A stretch of DNA of 64,000 bases. Source: Vogesella mureinivorans. Its GTDB lineage: Bacteria; Pseudomonadota; Gammaproteobacteria; Burkholderiales; Chromobacteriaceae. Below, piece by piece: positions 53,765 to 60,732 of the stretch (positions are counted from its first letter, which is position 1; each line of letters starts with the position of its first letter). The notes beneath the pieces are model-generated. The model was not told where the DNA came from and searched no databases. It was given only the letters and a program-made list of their open reading frames with translations. The stretch lies in the NCBI RefSeq assembly GCF_007644035.1, contig NZ_VMTV02000291.1, positions 227,975 through 291,974 on the forward strand, in the 5' to 3' direction. The position numbers and the translations under genes were made by a program.

Positions 53765-55762
53765 ATGACTTCACCTCTTCACCCTGCCCGTCTGGACTGG
53801 AGCACCGGCCTGCCGATGTCGGCCGACTATGGCGATGTGTATTTCTCGCGCGATAGCGGCCTGGCCGAAACCCGCCACGTGTTTGTCGATAACAACGACC
53901 TGCCGCAGCGTTTTGCTGCGCTGCAAAGCGGCGGGCTGTTCACCATTGGCGAAACCGGCTTTGGCACCGGCCTGAACTTTCTGGTGGCGTGGCAGTGTTT
54001 TCTGGCCCACGCCCCGGCCGGGGCACGCCTGGCTTTTGTCAGCACAGAAAAGCACCCGCTCGCCCCGGACGACATGCAGCGTGCGCTGGCCATGTGGCCA
54101 GCGTTGGCCGCAGAGGCCGCCGAGCTGTTGCAACAGTACCAAACGCTGGCACCCGGCTGGCACCGCTTTGTGCTGGCCGCGGGGCGCATCACGCTCACCC
54201 TGCTGGTAGGCGACGCGCTGGCCACCCTGCCCGAGCTGGATGCGCGGGTAGATGCCTGGTTTCTGGATGGCTTTGCCCCGTCACGTAACCCCGACATGTG
54301 GCAGCCCGCGCTGTTTGAACAGCTGGCGCGCCTGAGTAAACCCGGCGCCACGCTGGCCACCTTTACCTGCGCAGGCGTGGTACGCCGTGGCCTGGCCGAG
54401 GCCGGCTTTGCGGTAGAAAAAGTCACCGGTTTTGGCAGCAAGCGGGAAATGACGCGCGGCCAGCTGGCCAGCGCCCCCGCCAGCAGCTGGCAAGCGCCCT
54501 GGTATGCGCGCCCGCAGCTGCCCGCCCAGCTGGAGCGCACCGCCATTGTGGTAGGGGCCGGCATTGCCGGTGCCAGCATTGCCTACAGCCTGGCCGTGCG
54601 CGGCTGGCAGGTTACCGTGGTAGACCGCCACCCGGTACCGGCCAACGAAGCGTCGGGCAACCCGCAAGGCGTGCTGTACACCAAGCTGTCGCCGCACTTT
54701 ACCCCGCTTACCCAGCTGATTTTGTCCGGCTACGGCTACAGCCTGCGCACCCTGGCCGCCAGCCTGCCGCAAGGCGACGACACCTGGCGCCAGTGCGGTG
54801 TACTGCAGCTGGCGCACAATGCCGAAGAAAGCAAACGCCAGCACGGCCTGGCCCTGGCTGGCCTGCCGCACGGCATTCTGCACGCGGTGGATAGCGAACA
54901 AGCCTCGCAGCTGGCCGGCATCGCGGTAGACCTGCCCGGCCTGTACTTCCCGCAGGGTGGCTGGCTGCACCCGCCTGCGCTGGTACGCCGCCTGCTGGAT
55001 CACCCCAACATCACCCTGCGCCTGGCTACCGCCATTACCGAGCTATCGCAAAACCCGGCAGACCACAGCTGGGTAGCCATGGATAGCGATGGCCCCATGG
55101 CCATTGGCGGTATTGCCGTGCTGGCCACCGCCAACGAAACGGTACAGTTCGACCCCACCTTCTACCTGCCGGTAAAACGCATTCGCGGCCAGGTGTCGGT
55201 GGTGGCGGCCACCGCAGCCAGCCACGCGCTGAAAACCGTCATCTGCGGCGAAGGCTATATTTCACCGGCACGCGGCGACACCCACTGCATGGGCGCTACC
55301 TTCAAGTTTGACACCAGCGACACCCAGCCCTGCGCCAGCGAGCATCAGGAAAACCTGGACATGCTGGCGCAGATGAGCCCGGCGCTGCACCAGGCGCTGG
55401 GTGGCGACAGCCTGAGCGCCAGCCAGTGCAGCGGCCGCGCCGCGCTGCGCTGCACCAGCCCGGACTACCTGCCCATGTGTGGCGCCATCGTGGACCGCGA
55501 AGCCTTCAACGACCTGTACGCCCCGCTGGGGCGCGATGCCTCGCTGAAGCTGAGCCAGGATGCGCCCGAAGTCACCGGCTTGTTTGTCAGCACCGCGCAC
55601 GGCTCGCGCGGCATGGTCACCACCCCGCTATGCGGCGAGGTGCTGGCCAGCCTGCTGGACAACGAGCCGGCGCCGCTGCCCAAGCCCATCATGGACGCCA
55701 TCCACCCCAGCCGCTTCCTGGTACGCGACATCATTCGCCAGAAGCTGCGCGAACGCGACTGA
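53765..55762 (+). CDS. mnmC: tRNA cmnm5s2U34 methyltransferase / FAD oxidoreductase MnmC
   Basis: A 665-residue bifunctional enzyme that finishes the mnm5s2U34 modification in tRNA. The N-terminal SAM-dependent methyltransferase has GLFTIGETGFGTGLNFL and a DAWFLDGFAPSRNPDMW loop; the C-terminal FAD oxidoreductase has AIVVGAGIAGASIAYSLA and, near the end, AHGSRGMVTTPLCGEVLA. Length matches E. coli MnmC. The ATG at 53765 is chosen for the conserved start; a longer in-frame reading runs into the previous gene. A terminator follows at 55783. Confidence 0.95.
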   Translation: MTSPLHPARLDWSTGLPMSADYGDVYFSRDSGLAETRHVFVDNNDLPQRFAALQSGGLFTIGETGFGTGLNFLVAWQCFLAHAPAGARLAFVSTEKHPLAPDDMQRALAMWPALAAEAAELLQQYQTLAPGWHRFVLAAGRITLTLLVGDALATLPELDARVDAWFLDGFAPSRNPDMWQPALFEQLARLSKPGATLATFTCAGVVRRGLAEAGFAVEKVTGFGSKREMTRGQLASAPASSWQAPWYARPQLPAQLERTAIVVGAGIAGASIAYSLAVRGWQVTVVDRHPVPANEASGNPQGVLYTKLSPHFTPLTQLILSGYGYSLRTLAASLPQGDDTWRQCGVLQLAHNAEESKRQHGLALAGLPHGILHAVDSEQASQLAGIAVDLPGLYFPQGGWLHPPALVRRLLDHPNITLRLATAITELSQNPADHSWVAMDSDGPMAIGGIAVLATANETVQFDPTFYLPVKRIRGQVSVVAATAASHALKTVICGEGYISPARGDTHCMGATFKFDTSDTQPCASEHQENLDMLAQMSPALHQALGGDSLSASQCSGRAALRCTSPDYLPMCGAIVDREAFNDLYAPLGRDASLKLSQDAPEVTGLFVSTAHGSRGMVTTPLCGEVLASLLDNEPAPLPKPIMDAIHPSRFLVRDIIRQKLRERD

Positions 55763-55782
55763 CCCCGTCACCGCCACAACGC

Positions 55783-55817
55783 AAAAAGGCGCCGCTCATG
55801 TGAACGGCGCCTTTTTT
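55783..55817. terminator. mnmC / thioesterase terminator
   Basis: AAAAAGGCGCCG and CGGCGCCTTTTTT around CTCATGTGAA, between convergent genes; it can act in both directions. Confidence 0.9.
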
Positions 55818-55832
55818 ATGGTGCGCCCTGCG

Positions 55833-56258
55833 TCAGGCTTCGGCACCCGCAGCGCGCAGCCGCTCGCGGATAGGCTCGGGGATGGACACCGACTTGCCCG
55901 CCTGGTAATCCACCCACACCAGCGTGGCCTCGCCCACTGCGTACACCGTGCTGTCATCGCCCTGCAGATAAAAATGATGGCGCAGCGTCAGGCTGCTGCG
56001 GCCAACCTTGACCACCTCCGTGGTGACCACCACGGTAGCCGGGTAGGACAGCTCGCGCTTGTAGGTACAGCTGGTGCTGCCCAGTACCGGGCCGACACCG
56101 GCCGGGTCGATGGGAAAACCCATACCGTCCAGCCATTCCACACGGATCTGCTCCATGTAGCGAAAATAATAGGTATTGTTCAGGTGCCCTACCGCGTCCA
56201 TATCGCCCCAGCGCATGGTAATGGTACGGCGGTCCAGCAAAGGCAGAGTCTTATCCAT
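55833..56258 (-). CDS. Acyl-CoA thioesterase (4HBT, YbgC-like)
   Basis: A 141-residue hotdog-fold thioesterase. MRWGDMDAVGHLNNTYYFRY is the 4HBT active-site signature (Asp and His), and EQIRVEWL, GPVLGSTSCTYKRELSYPAT and HHFYLQGDDSTVYAVGEA follow. Substrate is unknown. The ATG at 56258 gives MDKTLPLLDRR; an upstream in-frame start at 56345 is not supported. It is divergent from tdk. An uptake-like word is at 55997. Confidence 0.87.
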   Translation of the reverse strand: MDKTLPLLDRRTITMRWGDMDAVGHLNNTYYFRYMEQIRVEWLDGMGFPIDPAGVGPVLGSTSCTYKRELSYPATVVVTTEVVKVGRSSLTLRHHFYLQGDDSTVYAVGEATLVWVDYQAGKSVSIPEPIRERLRAAGAEA

Positions 56259-56394
56259 GGTGTCCCTTTGTGTGCAATGCAGCATCATGATAACGGCCCG
56301 CTTCCGTAAACGTAAGTAGCCGGCACAAACGCACTGTTCGCACACCCTGCCCCGCTTGGGCTAAAATGCCAGCCCCTTACGCACGCACACGCCC

Positions 56395-56970
56395 ATGGCC
56401 AAACTTTTTTACCGCTACGCGGCGATGAATAGCGGCAAGAGCACCCAGCTTTTGCAGATCGCCAATAATTACGAAACCATGGGCAAGGCCGTGCGCCTGT
56501 ATACCGCTGCCATCGACGACCGCTACGGCGTGGGCAAGATCACCTCGCGGCTGAATATCCAGCGCGACGCGCTAACCTACGACGCAGCATTCGACTTTCT
56601 GGCGCAAGACTACCAGGGCATAGCCTGCGTGCTGATCGACGAAGCACAGTTCCTCAGCAGCCAGCAGGCGCAGCAGCTGCACCGCTTGGCGCACACCCGC
56701 CACGTACCGGTGATCTGCTTTGGCCTGCGCAGCGACTTCAAAGGCGAGCCCTTCCCCGGTGCCGCCTGGCTGCTGGCGCTGGCAGAGGACATCGAAGAGA
56801 TCAAGACCATCTGCACTTGCGGGCGCAAGGCCACCATGCATATCCGCGTAGACGGCCAGGGCCAGCGGCTGCAGGAAGGGCCACAAGTCGATATCGGCGA
56901 CGACACGCGCTACCACGCCGTGTGCGCCAAATGCTTTTATCAGGGCCACGCCCGGGAAGACACACCATGA
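56395..56970 (+). CDS. tdk: Thymidine kinase
   Basis: A 191-residue type II thymidine kinase of pyrimidine salvage. P-loop AAMNSGKSTQLL at residues 9-20, the DEAQFL Walker B at about 82, catalytic/nucleoside lasso region FGLRSDFKGEPFPGA, and zinc cysteines CTCGRKAT and CAKCFYQGH in the C-terminal lasso domain. Length is standard. It overlaps the next gene by four bases (ATGA). Confidence 0.95.
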   Translation: MAKLFYRYAAMNSGKSTQLLQIANNYETMGKAVRLYTAAIDDRYGVGKITSRLNIQRDALTYDAAFDFLAQDYQGIACVLIDEAQFLSSQQAQQLHRLAHTRHVPVICFGLRSDFKGEPFPGAAWLLALAEDIEEIKTICTCGRKATMHIRVDGQGQRLQEGPQVDIGDDTRYHAVCAKCFYQGHAREDTP

Positions 56971-57368
56971 GCAAACCCCGCCAAGGCGGCAGCAAGCCCG
57001 CACCCGCCAGCGCCGAGCGCCAGGCGGCCGACAAACGCCACGCCCGCGCCGAAGCTGCCTGCCACACCGTGCTACAGCTGTTTGCCAGCCTGGAAGAAGA
57101 CAGCGCCTGGCAAGCCTGCGAGATGGCGCTGAAGTACGCACAAATGGCCGCCGTATACGCGCGCAAGATCCGCAATGGCCGCGTTATCAGCGCGCCAGAC
57201 TTCAACGCTGCGGTAGAGGTCTGCACCAGCGCCCGCCGCGCCCTGCGCAGCCTGGACGCCGAGCTGGTTTTTGCCGGCCACCCACGCCAGGCCGACCTGG
57301 CCGAGGCCGCCAGCGCCAGCTACCAGGTATTGCTGGACCACCACCAGCTCACCAAGGGCAAGGCCTGA
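56967..57368 (+). CDS. Hypothetical protein, coupled to tdk
   Basis: A 133-residue basic, Ala-rich helical protein: MSKPRQGGSKPAPASAERQA start, then AEAACHTVLQLFASLEEDSA, MALKYAQMAAVYARKIRNGR and CTSARRALRSLDAELVFAG. No domain recognised. It starts in the tdk stop (ATGA), so it is translated with tdk. A terminator follows 20 bases after. Confidence 0.65.
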   Translation: MSKPRQGGSKPAPASAERQAADKRHARAEAACHTVLQLFASLEEDSAWQACEMALKYAQMAAVYARKIRNGRVISAPDFNAAVEVCTSARRALRSLDAELVFAGHPRQADLAEAASASYQVLLDHHQLTKGKA

Positions 57369-57388
57369 GCCACGGCCCCGTAAAAGCA

Positions 57389-57417
57389 CAAGGCCACGGC
57401 ATTGCCGTGGCCTTGTT
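57389..57417. terminator. Terminator, left copy
   Basis: CAAGGCCACGGC and GCCGTGGCCTTG form the stem. Essentially the same terminator occurs at 62551-62577 after the adenine deaminase gene. Confidence 0.85.
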
Positions 57418-57445
57418 GTTTGACGACGCCAAACCTGGCGCTCAG

Positions 57446-57572
57446 TCAGCCAGCTTGTGCTGCCTGCCACTGTGCATGGATGCGGCCAACCTCATCCAGC
57501 CAGCGCTGCTTGTCCTCAGCCGGAACTGCACCACCTCTGCCGCCGTCAGGCCCAATACCTCGCCGGCAGCAT
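57446..57572 (-). pseudogene. Adenine deaminase 3'-end remnant
   Basis: Read on the minus strand this encodes GEVLGLTAAEVVQ, then after a deletion and frameshift AEDKQRWLDEVGRIHAQWQA and AQAG-stop. The same C-terminus, EALGLTAEEVVQ...AADKQHWLGEVGRIHAQWQA, occurs in the intact gene at 62604-63638. About 13 residues (LVNNSFEASWLPA in the intact copy) are missing. Nucleotide identity is about 85 percent by eye. Not functional. Confidence 0.85.
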
Positions 57573-57705
57573 CCTGCTGCGCCTGCGCGGTGCATACTTC
57601 GGCGTTAGACAGCAGGCCGAGGTAGCGCGGTGCAACGTAGCCTACCAGCAGACCCAGGATGGCGACACAACCAGCAGCTCCAGCATGGTGAAACCGCGTA
57701 GTGCT
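57568..57705 (-). pseudogene. Type II secretion pseudopilin (GspG-like) N-terminal remnant
   Basis: On the minus strand: RGFTMLELLVV, then after a one-base frameshift VAILGLLVGYVAPRYLGLLS and NAEVCTAQAQQDA. This is the processing site and hydrophobic helix of a prepilin, closest in layout to GspG. It runs straight into the adenine deaminase remnant, so the two are fused. No intact pilin follows. Confidence 0.75.
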
Positions 57706-57769
57706 TGGGGTGGCCGAATATTATGGTTTGGCATAACGTGGGCGATCATGATTCAAAACAAACAGCCAA

Positions 57770-57780
57770 GGTTGGCCGCA
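57770..57780 (+). repeat. Uptake-like word, next to the island
   Basis: CCAAGGTTGGCCGCAAGG between the GspG remnant and the IS110-family element. Consensus copy outside genes. Confidence 0.85.
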
Positions 57781-57822
57781 AGGCGATGATGGCGTACGGC
57801 CTGCCAGTTATTCGCGGTAAAC

Positions 57823-57849
57823 GTTGGGCTTCGCTGCGCTCAACCCAAC
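57823..57849. repeat. Small palindromic repeat
   Basis: GTTGGG-CTTCGCTGCGCT-CAACCCAAC: an inverted repeat of a type I recall as widespread in proteobacterial intergenic DNA. Only one copy is seen in this window. Confidence 0.5.
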
Positions 57850-58478
57850 CTTGTATCTTGCCTACTGTGGTGATTAGCTATCACCACACGAATCCGGGGC
57901 AGCTTGAGCCCAACCTTAAGGCCAGACCTTGCTTCGTAGATCAAGCCCCCGGATTCACCTCATCGCCAAGCCCAACACTGAACGGTAGCCAAGGGGTCAA
58001 CCCTGTATGCACAAGGCAAGTGGGCGATTTGGCTTTTCTTCTCAGGAGTCTTGCCATGCTTTACCTCGGTATCGATGTCGCCAAGGCCAAACTGGATTGC
58101 AGCCTGTTACTCGACCCCGCCAGCGGCAAGCGCAAGGCCAAGTCGGTGGCCAACACACAGACAGGGTTCGCCGAACTACTGCAATGGCTGCACAAGCAGG
58201 ATCTTGCCCCTTCGGGCATTCACGCCATTATCGAAGGCACCGGTGTTTACCATGAACAGGCCGCCATGGCGCTATGTGATGCGGGTGTCACCATCTCCAT
58301 TGTCAACCCGGCTCAGATACGTGATTTCGCCAAAGGCCTGGCCATCCGCAGCAAAACCGACGGTATCGATAGCCAAGTGCTGGCCCGCTACGGCGCCCTG
58401 CTACAGCCTGCGATCTGGACGCCACCCATGTAATGACCCACTAAAAACCTGCACAGGTCATAATTCACACAGGAGCAT

Positions 58479-58796
58479 GTGATGAGTATGACCATGGAAG
58501 ACGACATCAAACGCTGGACCGCCAAGCGCAAAGCCGCGCTGGTGATGGAGATCATTCAAGGCAAGAGCACGGTGGCCGAAGCCTCCCGCGCTTTCGACCT
58601 GCCCCCCTCCGAGATCGAAACCTGGGTCGATGAGGCCAAACGTGGCATGGAGAACGCCCTGCGTGCCAAGCCGATGGACATCCGCGAGCAGTACGAAAAA
58701 CAACTCAAAGAGCTGCAGGAAGCCTACGGCGAAGCCATGCTGGAGCTGCGCGCCCGAAAAAAGCTGCAGTCTCTGCTGGGCGAGGACGACAAGTAG
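58479..58796 (+). CDS. IS3-family transposase OrfA
   Basis: A 105-residue DNA-binding protein: RWTAKRKAALVMEIIQGKST and VAEASRAFDLPPSEIETWVD form the HTH, followed by a leucine-rich coiled coil (YEKQLKELQEAYGEAMLELR). Near its end, at 58757-58763, is the slippery heptamer A AAA AAG in the correct frame for a -1 shift, which would fuse it to OrfB. Stop TAG at 58794. Confidence 0.88.
   Translation: MMSMTMEDDIKRWTAKRKAALVMEIIQGKSTVAEASRAFDLPPSEIETWVDEAKRGMENALRAKPMDIREQYEKQLKELQEAYGEAMLELRARKKLQSLLGEDDK
58757..58763 (+). promoter_or_regulatory. Programmed -1 frameshift site (A AAA AAG)
   Basis: The heptamer is in frame with orfA (codons AAA AAG). A -1 shift continues in the orfB frame without a stop to the orfB start region at 58838. 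This is the standard mechanism for making the IS3 OrfAB transposase. Confidence 0.8.
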
Positions 58797-58837
58797 TCCA
58801 CCTCGTCCGGCAGGGACTGGCAGACGACGGCATTCAG

Positions 58838-59614
58838 GTGCCCATCAGCAAGCTGTGCCGCTGGTTCGGCGTGCCACGTCGCACGCTGTACTACCGCCCG
58901 CAAAAGGCTGCACCCAAGCTGCAACCGCAACTGGTCGAGCCGATCAAGGAGATGATTGAAGAGAACCCTTCATTCGGCTACCGCACCGTGGCAGGCCTGC
59001 TGGGTATGAATAAAAACACCGTGCAGCGCATCTTTCAGCTTAAAGGCTGGCAGGTGAAGAAGCGGCCCGTCGGCTTCCGCCCGCGCGTGCAAGCCCTGCC
59101 ATCGGTGGCCGCCGAGCCGAACCAACGTTGGGCCACCGACCTGTGCCGCATCTGGGCGGGGAAGGATGGCTGGTGCCACTTGGCTTTGGTGATTGACTGC
59201 TGCACTCGCGAACTGCTGGGCTGGCATCTGTCACGCAGTGGCAAGTCCAAAACGGCCGAATCGGCGCTGGAACACGCGCTGATCAATCGCTTTGGCTGCC
59301 TGGGCCGAGTACCGCAACGCTTTCTGCTGCGCAGCGATAACGGCTTGGTGTTCACCAGCCGCAACTACACCGCCTTGGTGAAAAGCTACGGTTTGCAGCA
59401 GGAGTTCATCACGCCGTACACGCCGGAGCAGAACGGGATGGTGGAAAGGGTGATCCGCACCTTGAAAGAGCAGTGCGCGTATCGGCACCGCTTTGAAAGC
59501 CTGGCGCACGCCAGCCGGGTGATTGCAGACTGGATCGGGTTCTACAACCACCGACGCCCGCACCAGGCTTTGGGGATGAAGACGCCGGCGATGGCGTATC
59601 AATTAGCAGCCTGA
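58838..59614 (+). CDS. IS3-family transposase OrfB (DDE catalytic part)
   Basis: A 258-residue integrase-core protein made mainly as OrfAB. The catalytic triad is visible: Asp in RWATDLCRIW, Asp in LLRSDNGLVF, Glu in QNGMVERVIRTLKEQ. FYNHRRPHQALGMKTPAMAY is the C-terminal signature. The stated start is a GTG at 58838; in OrfAB the frame opens from the slippery site. Confidence 0.92.
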   Translation: MPISKLCRWFGVPRRTLYYRPQKAAPKLQPQLVEPIKEMIEENPSFGYRTVAGLLGMNKNTVQRIFQLKGWQVKKRPVGFRPRVQALPSVAAEPNQRWATDLCRIWAGKDGWCHLALVIDCCTRELLGWHLSRSGKSKTAESALEHALINRFGCLGRVPQRFLLRSDNGLVFTSRNYTALVKSYGLQQEFITPYTPEQNGMVERVIRTLKEQCAYRHRFESLAHASRVIADWIGFYNHRRPHQALGMKTPAMAYQLAA

Positions 59615-60279
59615 CCTGTGCAGAAAGGGCTGGGTCATTACACCCACAGGCCCGCGTCTTGCAGGCGCTGCTATCGCGGCGAGAGGCGGTTGCGCAGGAT
59701 CTGCAGCGCGAGAGGAATCGTCAGGAAAAAGCCGATGCCGCCGACACGCCAGAGTTGATCCGTCAGTCACTGGCAGACTCGATTGCTTTCCTGCAAACGC
59801 AGTTGAAAAGGCTGCAGCAGGATATTGATGACCACATCGACCGTCACCCTGTATTGAAAGACGATCTGGCGCTGCTGAACAGCATTCCGGGGGTGGGGCC
59901 GCAGGTTGGCCGCCATCTGTTGTCGGTGTTGCACCGGCATCACTTTGCCAACGCTGAGCAACTGTCGGCCTATCTAGGCTTGGTGCCGGTGGAGCGGCAA
60001 TCGGGTAGCTCGGTACTGGGTCGGGCACGGCTGTCAAAAGCCGGCCCTGCGCATCTGCGCGCCGTGTTGTATATGGCGGCGGTGGTGGCTACCAAATACA
60101 ACCCGCACGTGAAGGTGCTGTACGCGCGCTTGCTGGCGCGGGGCAAATGCAAGATGGCCGCCTTGGGGGCGGCCATGCGCAAGCTGGTGCATTTGTGCTT
60201 CGGGGTGTGGAAAACCCGTCAGCCCTATCGGGCGGATTACGCCAAGATCAGCTGACGGGCAAGACGGTATCTACCGTGC

Positions 60280-60732
60280 TTATTCATCAGAAAAATTCCA
60301 TCCATTTATGCAGGAAAATCCAGCATAAACCTCTCCAAGCCTAAAATAAAACAATTCCTCAGAATCATCATTCAAGCAAAAAACAAAAATTGAAAAGCCA
60401 GATTCAAATACCAATTGTAAATCAAATTTACTTACAACCCTTATATCAACAAGACATCCCAAAGGATAGACATCAATCAATTCAATTGTTCCATCCCAAT
60501 CACGAGAACTACATGCCCCCAAGAGCAATTTATCATTACTCACCAATCGCCAGCTGCGGGCGTAAATCATAAATCGATAAGCAGGTCTAAATTCAAATTT
60601 ATTTAAACCAACTCTAGTATTTATCAAATCCTCACCAAAAATCAACTCCAGTGAAGAATCAGAAAAATGCTTAAAGGATGTGCACTCTAAAGAGTGCAGC
60701 GCATTAACAACTCTTTTTATTTCTTCAATCAC
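60280..60732 (-). CDS. Putative Rhs immunity protein
   Basis: A 150-residue, AT-rich gene (unlike its neighbours) downstream of an Rhs toxin remnant. The GTG start at 60732 overlaps the toxin stop (GTGA), with GGGG upstream, so the two are coupled as usual for toxin-immunity pairs. Product VIEEIKRVVNALHSLECTSF, then SLELIFGEDLINTRVGLNKF, YARSWRLVSNDKLLLGACSS and DLQLVFESGFSIFVFCLN: acidic, mixed alpha/beta, no known domain recognised. The reading frame is intact, in contrast to the toxin. Confidence 0.65.
   Translation of the reverse strand: MIEEIKRVVNALHSLECTSFKHFSDSSLELIFGEDLINTRVGLNKFEFRPAYRFMIYARSWRLVSNDKLLLGACSSRDWDGTIELIDVYPLGCLVDIRVVSKFDLQLVFESGFSIFVFCLNDDSEELFYFRLGEVYAGFSCINGWNFSDE

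Larger units (their letters stand above)
58429..59642 (+). mobile_element. IS3-family insertion sequence
   Basis: Terminal inverted repeats TGTAATGACCCA...TGCACAGGTCA at the left and the reverse complement at the right (TGACCTGTGCAG...TGGGTCATTACA), about 31 bases and imperfect. The target repeat CCCA is present at 58425-58428 and 59643-59646. Length 1214 bp; carries orfA and orfB with a -1 frameshift signal. It interrupts the IS110 transposase gene. Confidence 0.88.
58056..60255 (+). pseudogene. IS110-family transposase, split by an IS3 insertion
   Basis: The N-terminal piece (58056-58428) reads MLYLGIDVAKAKLDCSLLLD, IIEGTGVYHEQ and KTDGIDSQVLARYGALLQ, the DEDD RuvC-like domain. The C-terminal piece (59647-60255) resumes QARVLQALLSRREAVAQDL and has the transposase_20 block SIPGVGPQVGRHLL, AYLGLVPVERQSGSS and GKAGPAHLRAVLYMA-like (SKAGPAHLRAVLYMAAVV) with the catalytic Ser region. 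The piece join is out of frame by one base if the IS3 plus one target copy is removed, so a further lesion exists. Not functional as is. Confidence 0.85.
57880..60272 (+). mobile_element. IS110-family element carrying a nested IS3-family element
   Basis: The left non-coding part (about 57880-58055) has the long inverted pair AATCCGGGG/CCCCGGATT at about 57892-57957 and precedes the transposase gene; the right end is short, the DNA turning AT-rich about 20 bases after the transposase stop at 60255. Long 5' and short 3' flanks are the pattern of IS110-group elements, whose left end encodes a bridge RNA in known members. Ends are estimated from composition; I found no target duplication, as expected for this family. 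Confidence 0.6.

Noticed and set aside
57402-57625. Short plus-strand ORFs over the adenine deaminase remnant
   Set aside because: They are antisense to the decayed gene end and share sequence with the antisense of the intact copy.
57823-57849. Treating GTTGGG...CCCAAC as another uptake-like word
   Set aside because: It is a different palindrome; it shares only GTTGG with the word.
59902-59914. Uptake-like word in the IS110 transposase
   Set aside because: GGTTGGCCGCC differs in the last base; not counted.
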